15,542 bases of DNA from Linderina pennispora (lineage: Eukaryota; Kickxellomycota; Kickxellomycetes; Kickxellales; Kickxellaceae): positions 1-15,542 of the forward strand of contig NW_024468458.1 in NCBI RefSeq assembly GCF_002104995.1. Direction: 5' to 3'. Positions 8,139 to 15,542 of this stretch are shown here, piece after piece. The first letter of the stretch is position 1. The number at the start of each line of letters is the position of its first letter. The notes under the pieces are model-generated. The model did not search any database. It was not told the DNA's origin and saw only the letters and a program-made list of their open reading frames with translations. The position numbers were made by a program, and so were the translations under genes.

Positions 8139-9102
8139 TTACCCCAGACGGAGATTGCCACTGACAGCCATGTTTGCGTTTACTGCCAGCGACTCCTTCA
8201 GCCTGATACACTCGCTCATCAGCTCAGTCTCCTCTTCGGTACCGCCATAGTACGTGCGCAGCAGCTCTGCGACCTTGAACATATCTCTGGCATCGTCGCC
8301 CGAGAAACACATTCTCACTGCCTCCATGTACTGCTCTAGGTCCTTGACCAGTGCCGCGCTGCTCTCAAAGTGTACGCCTGTGACCGGCATTGCCCGCGTC
8401 GTATCCCTGAGCCTGGCCCGCAAGCTGCATGTACGGCTCCCTCACCTTGTCAATACACCCTTTCATGTCTACCATAAAGGGCTTGTTGTCTTTGAGCCAC
8501 TTGGCCAGCGCCGTGAGCTCCCGCATCAGCTTGTATCTGCGCTGCTCTTCGAGCAATGCCTGTTTCTCTGCCTCTGCCTCCTCTAGAAGCCGCTGGAGTT
8601 CATTATCAGCAAGTTGCTTGGCCTCATCGAACTGTCGCTGCGACCGGGCTTCGAGCAGACACCACTGAATATACTCCGTATAAAGCCCGCTGCTCCCAGG
8701 AGCTGCTGGTCCAGCGTGGTTGGCTGTAGGCCGAGGTGTAGCTACGGTAGCTGTCCTTGTGGGCCGTCGTGGAGTTTGTGGTCTGCTTGCTATCGGCTCT
8801 GCTGCTGCTGCTGCTGCTGCCCGTTTTGTAGCTGTTGATGTCGCTGACTTTCGTGCTGGTGTGGATCTCGCGGTGACTGGTCGGGTTGGCCGTGACGGCC
8901 CAGTTCTGGCAGCCCTACTCGGCGCTGCCTGGGGTCTGCTATCTGCTGTTGCTGCAGCTCTAGATTTTGTGCTGTTCATGTACCGCGACGCGATAACTCG
9001 TCCTTTGCGCTCGGGCTTGTCAGTCCGACTGTCTCCACTCGCTTTGCTCAGCGCCTCTTTCTCAGCTAATCGCAAGCTCCGGCGTCTCTGTACAGGTGCC
9101 AT
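8139..9102 (-). CDS. HAUS8: HAUS8-like augmin subunit, one frame shift
   Basis: Starts at the ATG at 9102 (MAPVQRRRSLRLAEKEA). Residues about 1-140 are basic and rich in Ala, Pro, Arg, Ser and Thr, typical of a microtubule-binding tail. Near residue 34 is KGRVIASRYMNSTKSRAA, resembling the short (K/G)xVxSRYL motif of HAUS8/Hice1 and plant AUG8. From about 145 come LYTEYIQWCLLEARSQRQFD and a long coiled coil, the expected HAUS8 core. The frame is lost near 8405-8420. A second frame (RDTTRAMPVTGVHFESSAAL...) carries the helical C-terminus to the stop at 8139, for about 315 residues in all. Augmin recruits gamma-tubulin to spindle microtubules for branching nucleation. The basic N-terminus and SRY motif support the name; other basic coiled-coil spindle proteins remain possible. 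Confidence 0.6.
8801..8820. repeat. GCT triplet run coding poly-alanine
   Basis: Six GCT units plus GC lie inside the HAUS8-like gene. On the coding (-) strand they give AGC/GCA-type repeats read as a run of Ala in the basic N-terminal tail (KRAAAAAAAEP). The run could vary in length between strains. Confidence 0.7.
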
Positions 9103-9340
9103 TGGCGAAATGAAAAACTTATAATACTACAAATGGTGCAAATGGTACAAAATTCATGACTGTGGAGGGAGAACAGGGCGCACAGCAAAACAAAACTGTC
9201 CTCCAGCGTTAATTACAGATTGGACCCACAAAACCCAGCCCCACGGACATCCATCAAATTTCTACAGAATACACGCGCGCCGCAGCCACCTGCCACAATA
9301 CAGATAACTGCACTCTCAACCCTCCTGCTCCATACCCGCC
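9103..9340. promoter_or_regulatory. Divergent promoter region, HAUS8-like / RPC25
   Basis: The ATGs of the HAUS8-like gene (-) and RPC25 (+) are 238 bases apart, head to head, so both promoters lie here. No clear TATA box is visible. A CA/CT-rich stretch precedes the RPC25 ATG. Confidence 0.5.
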
Positions 9341-9912
9341 ATGTTTGTGCTGACATCAATCCACGACACGTTAAAGATCCTGCCAGCCGAGTTCCGCAAA
9401 TCGCGCGAAGAAGCTATCAAAGACGAAATCAACCGCAAATACTCGAACCGCGTGCTGCACGACGTCGGCCTCTGCATGCTAGTCCACGACCTAGTAGAGA
9501 TCGACGAAGGCTACGTCCAGCACTCGGAGGGCTGGATATGGATCAAAGTTCATTTCCGCATGGCTGTGTTCCGGCCCTTCCGCGACGAAATCCTCGTGGG
9601 CAAGGTGCGCAGCGCCAGCCCCGCAGGCGTTCAGATCTCGATCGGCTTCTTTGACGATATTTCTGTGCCGGCCGAGATTGATGCCGCAGGGCTGCGAGTT
9701 TGACGCGACCGAGGGCGTGTGGGTGTGGCGGTATGAGGGCAATGACCTGTTTATGGATCTGGACGAGGACATTAGGTTCAGGGTTCTGCGTGTCGACTTT
9801 CTGGACGTCAATCCCCCCCGGGGCGAGAAGGAGGGCGTCAAGCCGGCCGTACCAGCTTGTCTGTGGCATTAATGACTCGGGCTTGGGCTTACTATCGTGG
9901 TGGGGCGAATAA
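9341..9912 (+). CDS. RPC25: RNA polymerase III subunit Rpc25 (RPC8), two frame shifts
   Basis: The start MFVLTSIHDTLKILPAEF is the conserved beginning of the Rpc25/Rpb7 family. It is followed by an N-terminal tip domain with VLHDVGLCMLVHDLVEID and an S1-like OB domain with KVHFRMAVFRPFRDEILVGK, SIGFFDDISVPAEID, GVWVWRYEGNDLFMDLDEDI and RFRV. The end, INDSGLGLLSWW, is the family's C-terminal signature. With Rpc17 it forms the Pol III stalk, needed for initiation at tRNA and 5S genes. Frame is lost near 9683 and again near 9847-9850. In both places removing one G gives an uninterrupted family-like sequence of about 190 residues. Because the gene is essential in yeast and both flanks are conserved, sequence error is likelier than a true pseudogene. 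Identification is very sure. Confidence 0.88.
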
Positions 9913-10083
9913 CTGCGATGCTCTCATTTCAGCAAACGAGGGGTTTTCTGCTTTTTCTGTAGCGCAATGTGTGCAACGGCTGACGCCACCTTCGTATCCT
10001 ACTTTTATTCGGTGCATATACACATACACATACTAGTATTCTGTATACTTCATATGCAATGTACGATGGACCGGCTGGCGCTG
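9913..10083. other. 3' intergenic space between convergent genes
   Basis: This lies between the stops of RPC25 (+) and the small gene (-). It is AT-rich with a short CACATA repeat near 10019-10034 and several ATATAC runs that may serve 3' end formation. No gene is seen. Confidence 0.35.
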
Positions 10084-10390
10084 TCATAAAAGAGCGCTGG
10101 GCCGCCCATTGCCTCCAGGAGGCAAGAGGGTTCTGTTTGAGAAAAAAGCGACACCTTCCAGCATATTAAGCTTTTCCGTAATCTCGTGATCTTTGGTCTC
10201 GTATTCCAAACCCTGCGCAATCTGGCCCGCGCCAAATCTCTCAGGATTTTTTTTCGTTGCTTACCCGCATAGCTCGCGCCGAAGCTGCAGCGTACAAAAA
10301 AGTCCACCGCACTGCCTCGGTTATCATATCGCGCCTGCCCCGCATCGCCCACTTTCTCTCTCCCCCACTGGGTGACTCTTCTCTTTTTCA
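10084..10390 (-). CDS. Small unrecognised protein, homopolymer frame shift, start unclear
   Basis: On the - strand one frame reads YDNRGSAVDFFVRCSFGASY then AGKQRKK. Across an A8 run (T8 at 10247-10254 on +) the neighbouring frame continues NPERFGAGQIAQGLEYETKD, then HEITEKLNMLEGVAFFSN, ending PPGGNGRPSALL and TGA at 10084. One more A in the run would join them into roughly 90-100 residues. No ATG lies in the first frame: the frame opens after TAG 10418-10416, with TTG at 10391, while ATGs at 10345 and 10327 are in another frame. So there is a second indel, an upstream exon or a non-AUG start. I see no signal peptide or membrane segment. I do not recognise the family. Head to head with COQ1. 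Confidence 0.45.
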
Positions 10391-10430
10391 ATTTGCCGAT
10401 TCTATTCTCCTCGCACTAATTTTCTTGTAA

Positions 10431-11914
10431 ATGGCTATAAAGGCAAAGGGACCACTGGGCCAGCTGGGCGTTCTGGCCCGCACCATCATACAGAAGCCGT
10501 CGGAGGTGCGGCCCCTGGGCAAGCTGGCTGTGCATGCCGCCAAGGCTGCGCACCTAATGGAGTCTGCTGCGATTGGGCCGCGAGACCCAGTCCCGGGATC
10601 GCAGGCATCGTTGGTGGACGAGCTCAAGCGGCCTTTCAATGCGAGCTCGATCCAGGCACCGGAAAAGATCACGGCGCACGACTGGCACAGCGCCCTCGAC
10701 AATGCGTCCCAGGTGGTCGGTGATAAGGACAAGAATCTTGCCGACCCGAAGGATCTGGTGGGTGCCGAGCTCTCATTCATGGACAGATAACCTGGCTAGG
10801 CTTTTGGAGAGCGGACATCCAATGCTAAACACAGTCTCGCAATACTATTTCTCAGCGTCAGGCAAGCATATCCGGCCGCTTCTGGTGCTGCTGGTGGCCC
10901 AGGCGACCAGCATTGCCCACAAAGCGCCAGGGCATGTCATCAATGCTGGTTGGCTCGTCTGATGTTGATTATTCGCTGATCGATCGGGCCGGTCTCCAAG
11001 AATATCCAGAGCGACCTTGAGTCTCATGAGATGAACCAGTTGATTGAGAGCGCGGCGCGTGGGGCCAACGGCGGCAACCCGTACACGCCGCAGACACGGC
11101 AAGGGCTGACAGTTCTCCCGACGCACCGGCGGCTGGCTGAGATCACCGGAGATGATCCATACATCATCGCTCCTGCACGACGACGTTATTGATCAGGCAG
11201 AGACCCGGCGCGGACTGCCGGCGATTCAGCAGGCGTTTGGCAACAAGATGGCCATTTTCGCCGGCGACTTTTTGCTGGCCAGAGCATCCATGGGGCTGGC
11301 GCGACTGCGTGATCCCGAGGTCATTGAGATCATGGCTAGTGTGCTGTCGGACCTCGTTGACGGCGAGTTTCAAACAGCTCAAGAACTTGGAGGATGAGGG
11401 CGCGCCTATGGCCAAGCCCGATGACCGCGCCTTCGAGTACTACCTGGAGAAGACATATCTGAAGACGGGTAGTTTGATTGCCAAGAGCTGCCGGGCATCA
11501 GCCGTGCTGAGCAATGCTACAGACGATGTTGTCGAGGCCGCCTACATCTATGGCCGCAACCTGGGCATTGGTTTCCAGCTGATTGACGACCTGCTTGACT
11601 TCACTGTCAGCGCCAAGGAGTTTGGTAAGCCTGTAGGTGCTGATCTGGAGCTTTGGTCTGGCGACAGCCCCGGTTCTGTATGCCTGGCAAGAGTACCCAG
11701 AGCTGGGCCCCTTGTGGCCCGGAAGTTCTCTAATGAGGGCGATGTGCCGATGGCGTGGGAGCTGGTGCACAAGAGTCAGGGCCTGGAGCGCACAAAACTA
11801 CTGGCCCAGATGTACGTTGATCGGGCACGGGAGGCGCTGGAGGTATTCCCGCCATCGCAGGCCAGAGAGGCCCTGGAGCGTGTGACGCAGTCGGTGGTCA
11901 CCAGGACAAAGTAA
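10431..11914 (+). CDS. COQ1: Polyprenyl diphosphate synthase Coq1 (ubiquinone side chain), several frame shifts
   Basis: Makes the long polyprenyl diphosphate tail of ubiquinone from isopentenyl diphosphate in mitochondria. The ATG at 10431 opens a basic, hydroxylated leader (MAIKAKGPLGQLGVLARTII...) suited to mitochondrial import. The catalytic part includes SASGKHIRPLLVLL, then the first Asp-rich motif in MIHTSSLLHDDVIDQAETRR (DDxxD at 11179-11193), KMAIFAGDFLLARA, VDGEF, KTGSLIAKSCRASAVL and the second Asp-rich motif GIGFQLIDDLLDF (11585-11599), then GKPVGADLE and a helical C-terminus to TAA 11912. All catalytic elements are present. Frame changes are needed near 10782, 10942, 10990, 11148, 11371, 11653 and 11708. 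Most are fixed by dropping one base, the last by adding a C to a C-run. Family identity is certain; whether this copy is intact cannot be decided from the sequence. Confidence 0.9.
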
Positions 11915-11953
11915 CAGCACATCTTAGAGACTGCCACAAAGCTTCACTTTTCA

Positions 11954-11961
11954 TATAAATA
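11954..11961 (+). promoter_or_regulatory. TATA box candidate
   Basis: TATAAATA lies 40 bases past the COQ1 stop and about 220 before the ATG at 12180. It is well placed for a transcript of the following gene with a leader of roughly 190 bases. The interval 11962-12179 holds no other feature I can support. Confidence 0.35.
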
Positions 11962-12179
11962 CCCGGATATCTCTTATGCTCGTTCATTGAAGTCGCATTG
12001 TTCTTCCGTTGCTCTGGAGATCAGATCCCTTATCTCCAGGGTGTGCTGCTGACCATAAAACTGCAAGCTATTTTCATGGGTACACTATCGAGATCGGTTT
12101 TTTTGCGCCTCTTTGTAGCTAGCGAGCAGCACTCCCCTGTCCTTGAAGTTCTACCTCCCTTCTTTTTCCTTTCCACAAT

Positions 12180-13049
12180 ATGCTGCGTGTACAGGCCGCT
12201 AGTCCGGGTCTCGCGCCTGTTTGCTCGATCAGCCACAGCTGGTATGGGCCATTCGACCGACTATCTCTCCGATCATGCTCCGGCCAGGAAGTATTTTGAA
12301 CCATCAGCAGCCCCGCCTACACTCGCTCAACCAGACGCTGTACCGGGGCATTTCACAGCACCAGAGCCAGTCTAAATGATTCCTCGAAGCCGCCGGCAAC
12401 GGCTACTGACGGCAGTCGCCAGACCCGAAGAACGAGATCAAGCTGCCCATGTACGACATGCCCATGTTCAAGCAGATCCGGCATCTGCGCATGGTGTTCC
12501 TGGTCAACGTGTTTTGCTCGACTGCACTGAGTCTTTGGGTGCGCACCGGACGACATTTACACGGTTCTGGCGGCCGGTGCAATCATGGCTGCTGGGTTCA
12601 TTCCTCTTGCTTTTGTCCAGCTCATGTACTACGACCATGTCAAGAGCATCCGGATCCTAGGCGCTCTGACTCGCAAGCAGCTGAACATGAAAAAGGCGCT
12701 GGGCCCGGACAGCCAGATCGAGTTCCCGGCTGTGAGCGAGACTCCGCTGCTTATTACCAGATACAGCCTGTCGGGATCAGACCCCAGCACGCCGGTATAT
12801 GCGAGAGATCTGGTTCCAGGCACAGAGAGAAAGCGCAGTGTGCAGTGGCTCATTCGTGACACCAACATCGGGTTCCGTGTGTCAAAGAAGGTCATCCAGT
12901 ACCACCCCGATATGCGTGCACTGGACCAGCTCATCCGGGCGAATGCAAAGAAAGCGGCTGATAGCAAACTGAAGCGGGCCCAAAGAACTAACGCACAGAT
13001 GCCAGCCATGCCTGTAATCGCAAAGAAAGCTGAAACTAGCGTCTTTTAG
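12180..13049 (+). CDS. Two-pass, probably mitochondrial, membrane protein, frame shifts in 5' half
   Basis: The ATG at 12180 begins MLRVQAASPGLAPVCSISHS, plausible as an import leader, but the frame stops after 39 codons. The alternative frame over the same bases reads VSRLFARSATAGMGHS. From about 12420 coding is clear: DPKNEIKLPMYDMPMFKQIR, a first membrane segment (MVFLVNVFCSTALSLWV), a short loop APDDIYTV, a second segment (LAAGAIMAAGFIPLAFVQLM) and YYDHVKSIRIL. A soluble basic C-terminal domain of about 125 residues runs to TAG 13047. One extra C near 12544-12547 separates the two segments into different frames; one or more further shifts lie between about 12250 and 12420. The hairpin plus soluble tail resembles the TMEM70/TMEM186/TMEM223 group of mitochondrial assembly factors, but I cannot confirm it. 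Confidence 0.5.
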
Positions 13050-13202
13050 ATAGAATGAATAGTGCATGTATCTACCGCATATCCAGCAAATTGACAAGCT
13101 GTCAATCCTGCTGCGCTGGCAAGGAGCAAGACGATGCCCCCTCTTTCCTCCCAGACACTCTGTGTTTTATTTTTCCACCTTCTTATATTAAAGCAGCCTC
13201 TG
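13050..13202. promoter_or_regulatory. Intergenic region before the Cdc48-like gene
   Basis: This region holds a perfect six-base inverted repeat with a three-base loop, TTGACAAGCTGTCAA (13091-13105), and then a CT-rich run and TATATTAAA near 13185. These are possible promoter elements. The inverted repeat could be a dimer binding site or chance. Confidence 0.25.
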
Positions 13203-15425
13203 ATGGCAAACACGACAAAGTGCAATGCCTCCAAAGCGTATAAGCTAAGGTTGTTAGCTGCGTCTATCAGAATTATTGGGAGGCACAGGTGGTCAATGGC
13301 AAGAACAAGGTCGTGCAGGGCTATGTCACCTACATTCGCTTTGTGGAAACGCGGCGTATCTGCTATAGTTCCTTGCAAATGGGGACCTGGGCGGATGAAA
13401 ACCATTGAACTCCACCACCATTTCCGCGAGCTCCTAGGCTACAAACTGGACGATACCATCACCGTAGAGCGTCTTGAACACTCCAAGGAGGCTGAAATTA
13501 TTACTCTTGCACCCATTGACAGTACAGCCATCTACCCCCCGAGCAAAGGCAAGGCGGCAGTATCAGTTTCCCCGTTGGAAGCCAAAGCCGATACGAGCCT
13601 GTTGGAATTCTCACTACTATGCTTAAGGAGGGGTGAAGGAATTCTTCCAGACATACAGAGATACCGTGGTCGTGAAGGGGGACGTGCTGTCGTGTGCCAT
13701 CAATGAAAAGTATTGACTTTATAGTCATGTACACTTCTGAGGACGGGCCGTGTCGCATCAAGGACCCGGATTGCATTCATGTCTTCGCCATTGATGCGTC
13801 GAGAGTGCTGCCTAGATTCGCGTAATTGGAGGCTACAAGGAAAATTGCTGCTGAAAGGACCTGGTCTGCGCATCACGAGATTTCAGCGAGCTGTCCTGTC
13901 AGCTCGGCATACAGCAGGCACGCGGCATCATCCTACATGGCCCTGCGGGCACCGGAAAGTCGCTGATTGCCAAGTCTTGGCTAGTGAGGTCGGAATGAGG
14001 TTTCTTTGCATCAATGGACCTGAGGTTATTGAGGAAGCCATGGAATGTCTGAGATGAACCTGTGTAAAAAGTTTGACGAAGCAGCCAGCCAAACTCCTGC
14101 ACTCCTCTTCATCGACCAGCTAGACGCCATTGCAGCCAAGCGAGACCCCAACAACAGAGAGGCCTCCAAATACACTCTCGTGTCGCAGCTATTGGTACTG
14201 ATGGACCAGCTCTTACCGGACGTCACGGTCGTTGCTGCACTAACTACATACACGAAATCGACCATTCCCTTCGTAGTTCTGGCCGCTTCTCCCATGAGAT
14301 TGAGATAGGTATCCCAACTGAAGAGGAGCGGAAGGACATTCTGACAAAGATTTTGGATGGCATGTCGCTGGACCCTGACACTAGACCTACTATAATCGAC
14401 GAGTGGCTAAGAGGACGCATGGATATGTTGGTGCCGATCTCCAACTACTGTGCACAGAGGCAGGGCGCCATCGACTACACACAGAGCGAGAGCACAGCGC
14501 GAACAGACAGCAAGCGTATCATCGCCTAGGCTATATATTGCCTATGAAGATTTCGAGCATGCGCGCAAGGTTGTCAAACCGTCTCTATTGCGGGAAATGG
14601 CCTTTACCATCCCAGCCGAGTGCTTCGACGACATTGGTGGAATGGACAGCACCATTACTGAGCTTAAGAGCATCATCGAGGACCTAGTTGATCACAAGCC
14701 CACCTTTGATACATACCGTATGCCGCTGCCACGTGGAATGCTTCTTTATGGCCCGCCAGGCTGTGGAAAGACCATTCTAGCGAAGCAACCGCAAACGCGG
14801 GACGGACGCATTTCCTGCAGATACGTGGGCCAGAGCTAATCGACAAATACGTAGGCGAGTCTGAGGCCCGAGTGCGCCGGATCTTTGCCAGAGCGCGGTC
14901 GGTGGCCCCATGCATCATCTTCTTTGACGAGATCGACGCACTCACAAAGAAACGCACAGTGTAAACGAAGGCTGCGCCACGCTGGATGGAGTACTGACCC
15001 AGCTCCTGACGGAGCTTGACGGCATGATCGACTGCAAGGGTGTTTTTGTCATTGGCGCAACAAATCGACCGCAGATGTTGACAAGGCATGCTTCGTCCTG
15101 GCCGCCTGGAGAAGCTGGTCCACATAAAGATGCCCAGAGAAGATTCCAGGGCAGCGATTCTGAGACGGCTTTTGTGCAAGTTTGATCCGCACCAGCTAAA
15201 GGTGGATATCGAAAAGATAGCCAAGCACTCCTCTGGATATCGGGCGCCGACTTGAGGGAGCTCTGCAGAAACGCCTTCAGGCATGCAATACGTGCTGTCA
15301 ATCCAGGTCGTGATGGGACTATGGCGGATGTCACGCTGTCTCCAGAGGACTTTATAAGAGCCTTTGGCGAGAGTGGGCCGTCGGTGAGCAAACAAACAAT
15401 TCAAGAATATGAACATTCGAGATAA
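13203..15425 (+). CDS. Divergent Cdc48/p97-like AAA+ ATPase with degenerate D1, many frame shifts
   Basis: The order is that of Cdc48: N domain, D1, D2. The N domain is seen in [20 protein letters not shown] and [18 protein letters not shown], the latter matching the p97 region YF.EAYRP..KGD. D1 has [14 protein letters not shown] (Walker A 13939-13962) and [14 protein letters not shown] (Walker B 14102-14143, with Gln for the catalytic Glu). At sensor 1 it reads VVAALTTYT, lacking the usual Asn. [14 protein letters not shown] keeps one Arg finger but has Ser at the other. D2 is normal: [10 protein letters not shown] (14750-14773), [62 protein letters not shown] and [19 protein letters not shown]. 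It ends [14 protein letters not shown] at TAA 15423, like the Cdc48 SVSD..I..YE tail. Frame changes occur roughly every 100-250 bases (for example near 13392, 13630, 13718, 13985, 14062, 14270, 14785, 14965, 15090 and 15237). The start is uncertain. Cdc48 paralogue is my best reading; Afg2/SPATA5-like is the alternative. Confidence 0.7.
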
Positions 15426-15542
15426 GAAATGAAGACGCCAGCGCATCCCATCTATTTATGAAATCTCATCATCGCCATCAAGATTGCCTGACGCCGATAG
15501 CAGCCAGATACAGGTTCAGGAGCAGGAGCAGCTGTAGTTTAG
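15426..15542. other. Right window edge, no gene identified
   Basis: On the - strand an open frame enters from the right edge and stops at TAG 15454-15452 (TTAAPAPEPVSGCYRRQAIL...). If real, it is the C-terminus of a gene convergent with the Cdc48-like one. A second - frame (LLLLLNLYLAAIGVRQS) is equally open. Too short to decide. Confidence 0.2.

Noticed and set aside
8720-9124. 134-codon + strand frame rich in Ala, Val and Leu, looking membrane-like
   Set aside because: It is antisense to the Ala/Arg-rich tail of the HAUS8-like gene; its composition follows from the GCT repeats.
10783-11710. Introns to explain the COQ1 frame changes
   Set aside because: The conserved residues on each side of most breaks are adjacent in the family, leaving no room for an intron; single-base changes suffice.
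14673-15446. 257-codon open frame on the - strand
   Set aside because: It lies opposite the D2 domain of the AAA ATPase, whose Walker and sensor motifs are unmistakable on the + strand.
1-15542. tRNA or rRNA genes, CRISPR arrays, transposon ends or long repeats
   Set aside because: I looked for B-box-like GGTTCRANTCC, spaced direct repeats and terminal inverted repeats on both strands and saw none that stood up.

Overview
This is eukaryotic, almost certainly fungal, nuclear DNA. Four housekeeping proteins are recognisable: a Cwf19-type spliceosomal factor, RNA polymerase III subunit Rpc25, polyprenyl diphosphate synthase Coq1 and a Cdc48/p97-like AAA ATPase. They sit beside a six-transmembrane voltage-gated K+ channel and a HAUS8-like augmin subunit. 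Genes are compact, close together and on both strands, and the large ones show no clear introns. A Kv channel plus an augmin-like subunit, with an F-box-like family gene at the left edge, points me to an early-diverging fungus, perhaps Kickxellomycotina (Coemansia relatives). That placement is inference.

Layout. 1-760 (-): F-box-like gene, cut by the left window edge. 761-4577: AT-richer, gene-poor stretch with no intact large gene. It holds five separate C2H2/C2HC zinc-finger coding pieces, all on the + strand, which look like exons or decayed remains of zinc-finger gene(s). 4611-6038 (+): cwf19. 6068-7969 (-): Kv channel, tail-to-tail with cwf19. 8139-9102 (-): HAUS8-like. 9341-9912 (+): RPC25. 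10084-about 10390 (-): small unrecognised protein. 10431-11914 (+): COQ1. 12180-13049 (+): two-pass, probably mitochondrial, membrane protein. About 13203-15425 (+): divergent Cdc48-like ATPase with a degenerate first ATPase domain. The last 117 bases hold no identified gene.

Reading frames matter here. cwf19 and the channel gene are open end to end. HAUS8, RPC25, the small gene, COQ1, the membrane-protein gene and the Cdc48-like gene can only be read by moving between frames at what look like 1-2 base indels, while the residues on each side stay well conserved. Coordinates for those genes are outer limits of the recognisable coding region. Conserved sequence with many indels in indispensable genes looks more like uncorrected sequence errors than decay, but the DNA alone cannot settle this.

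The genes do not form a single pathway. Shared intergenic spaces (HAUS8/RPC25 and small gene/COQ1 divergent; cwf19/Kv convergent) suggest ordinary compact fungal packing. Two neighbours, COQ1 and the membrane protein, are probably both mitochondrial.
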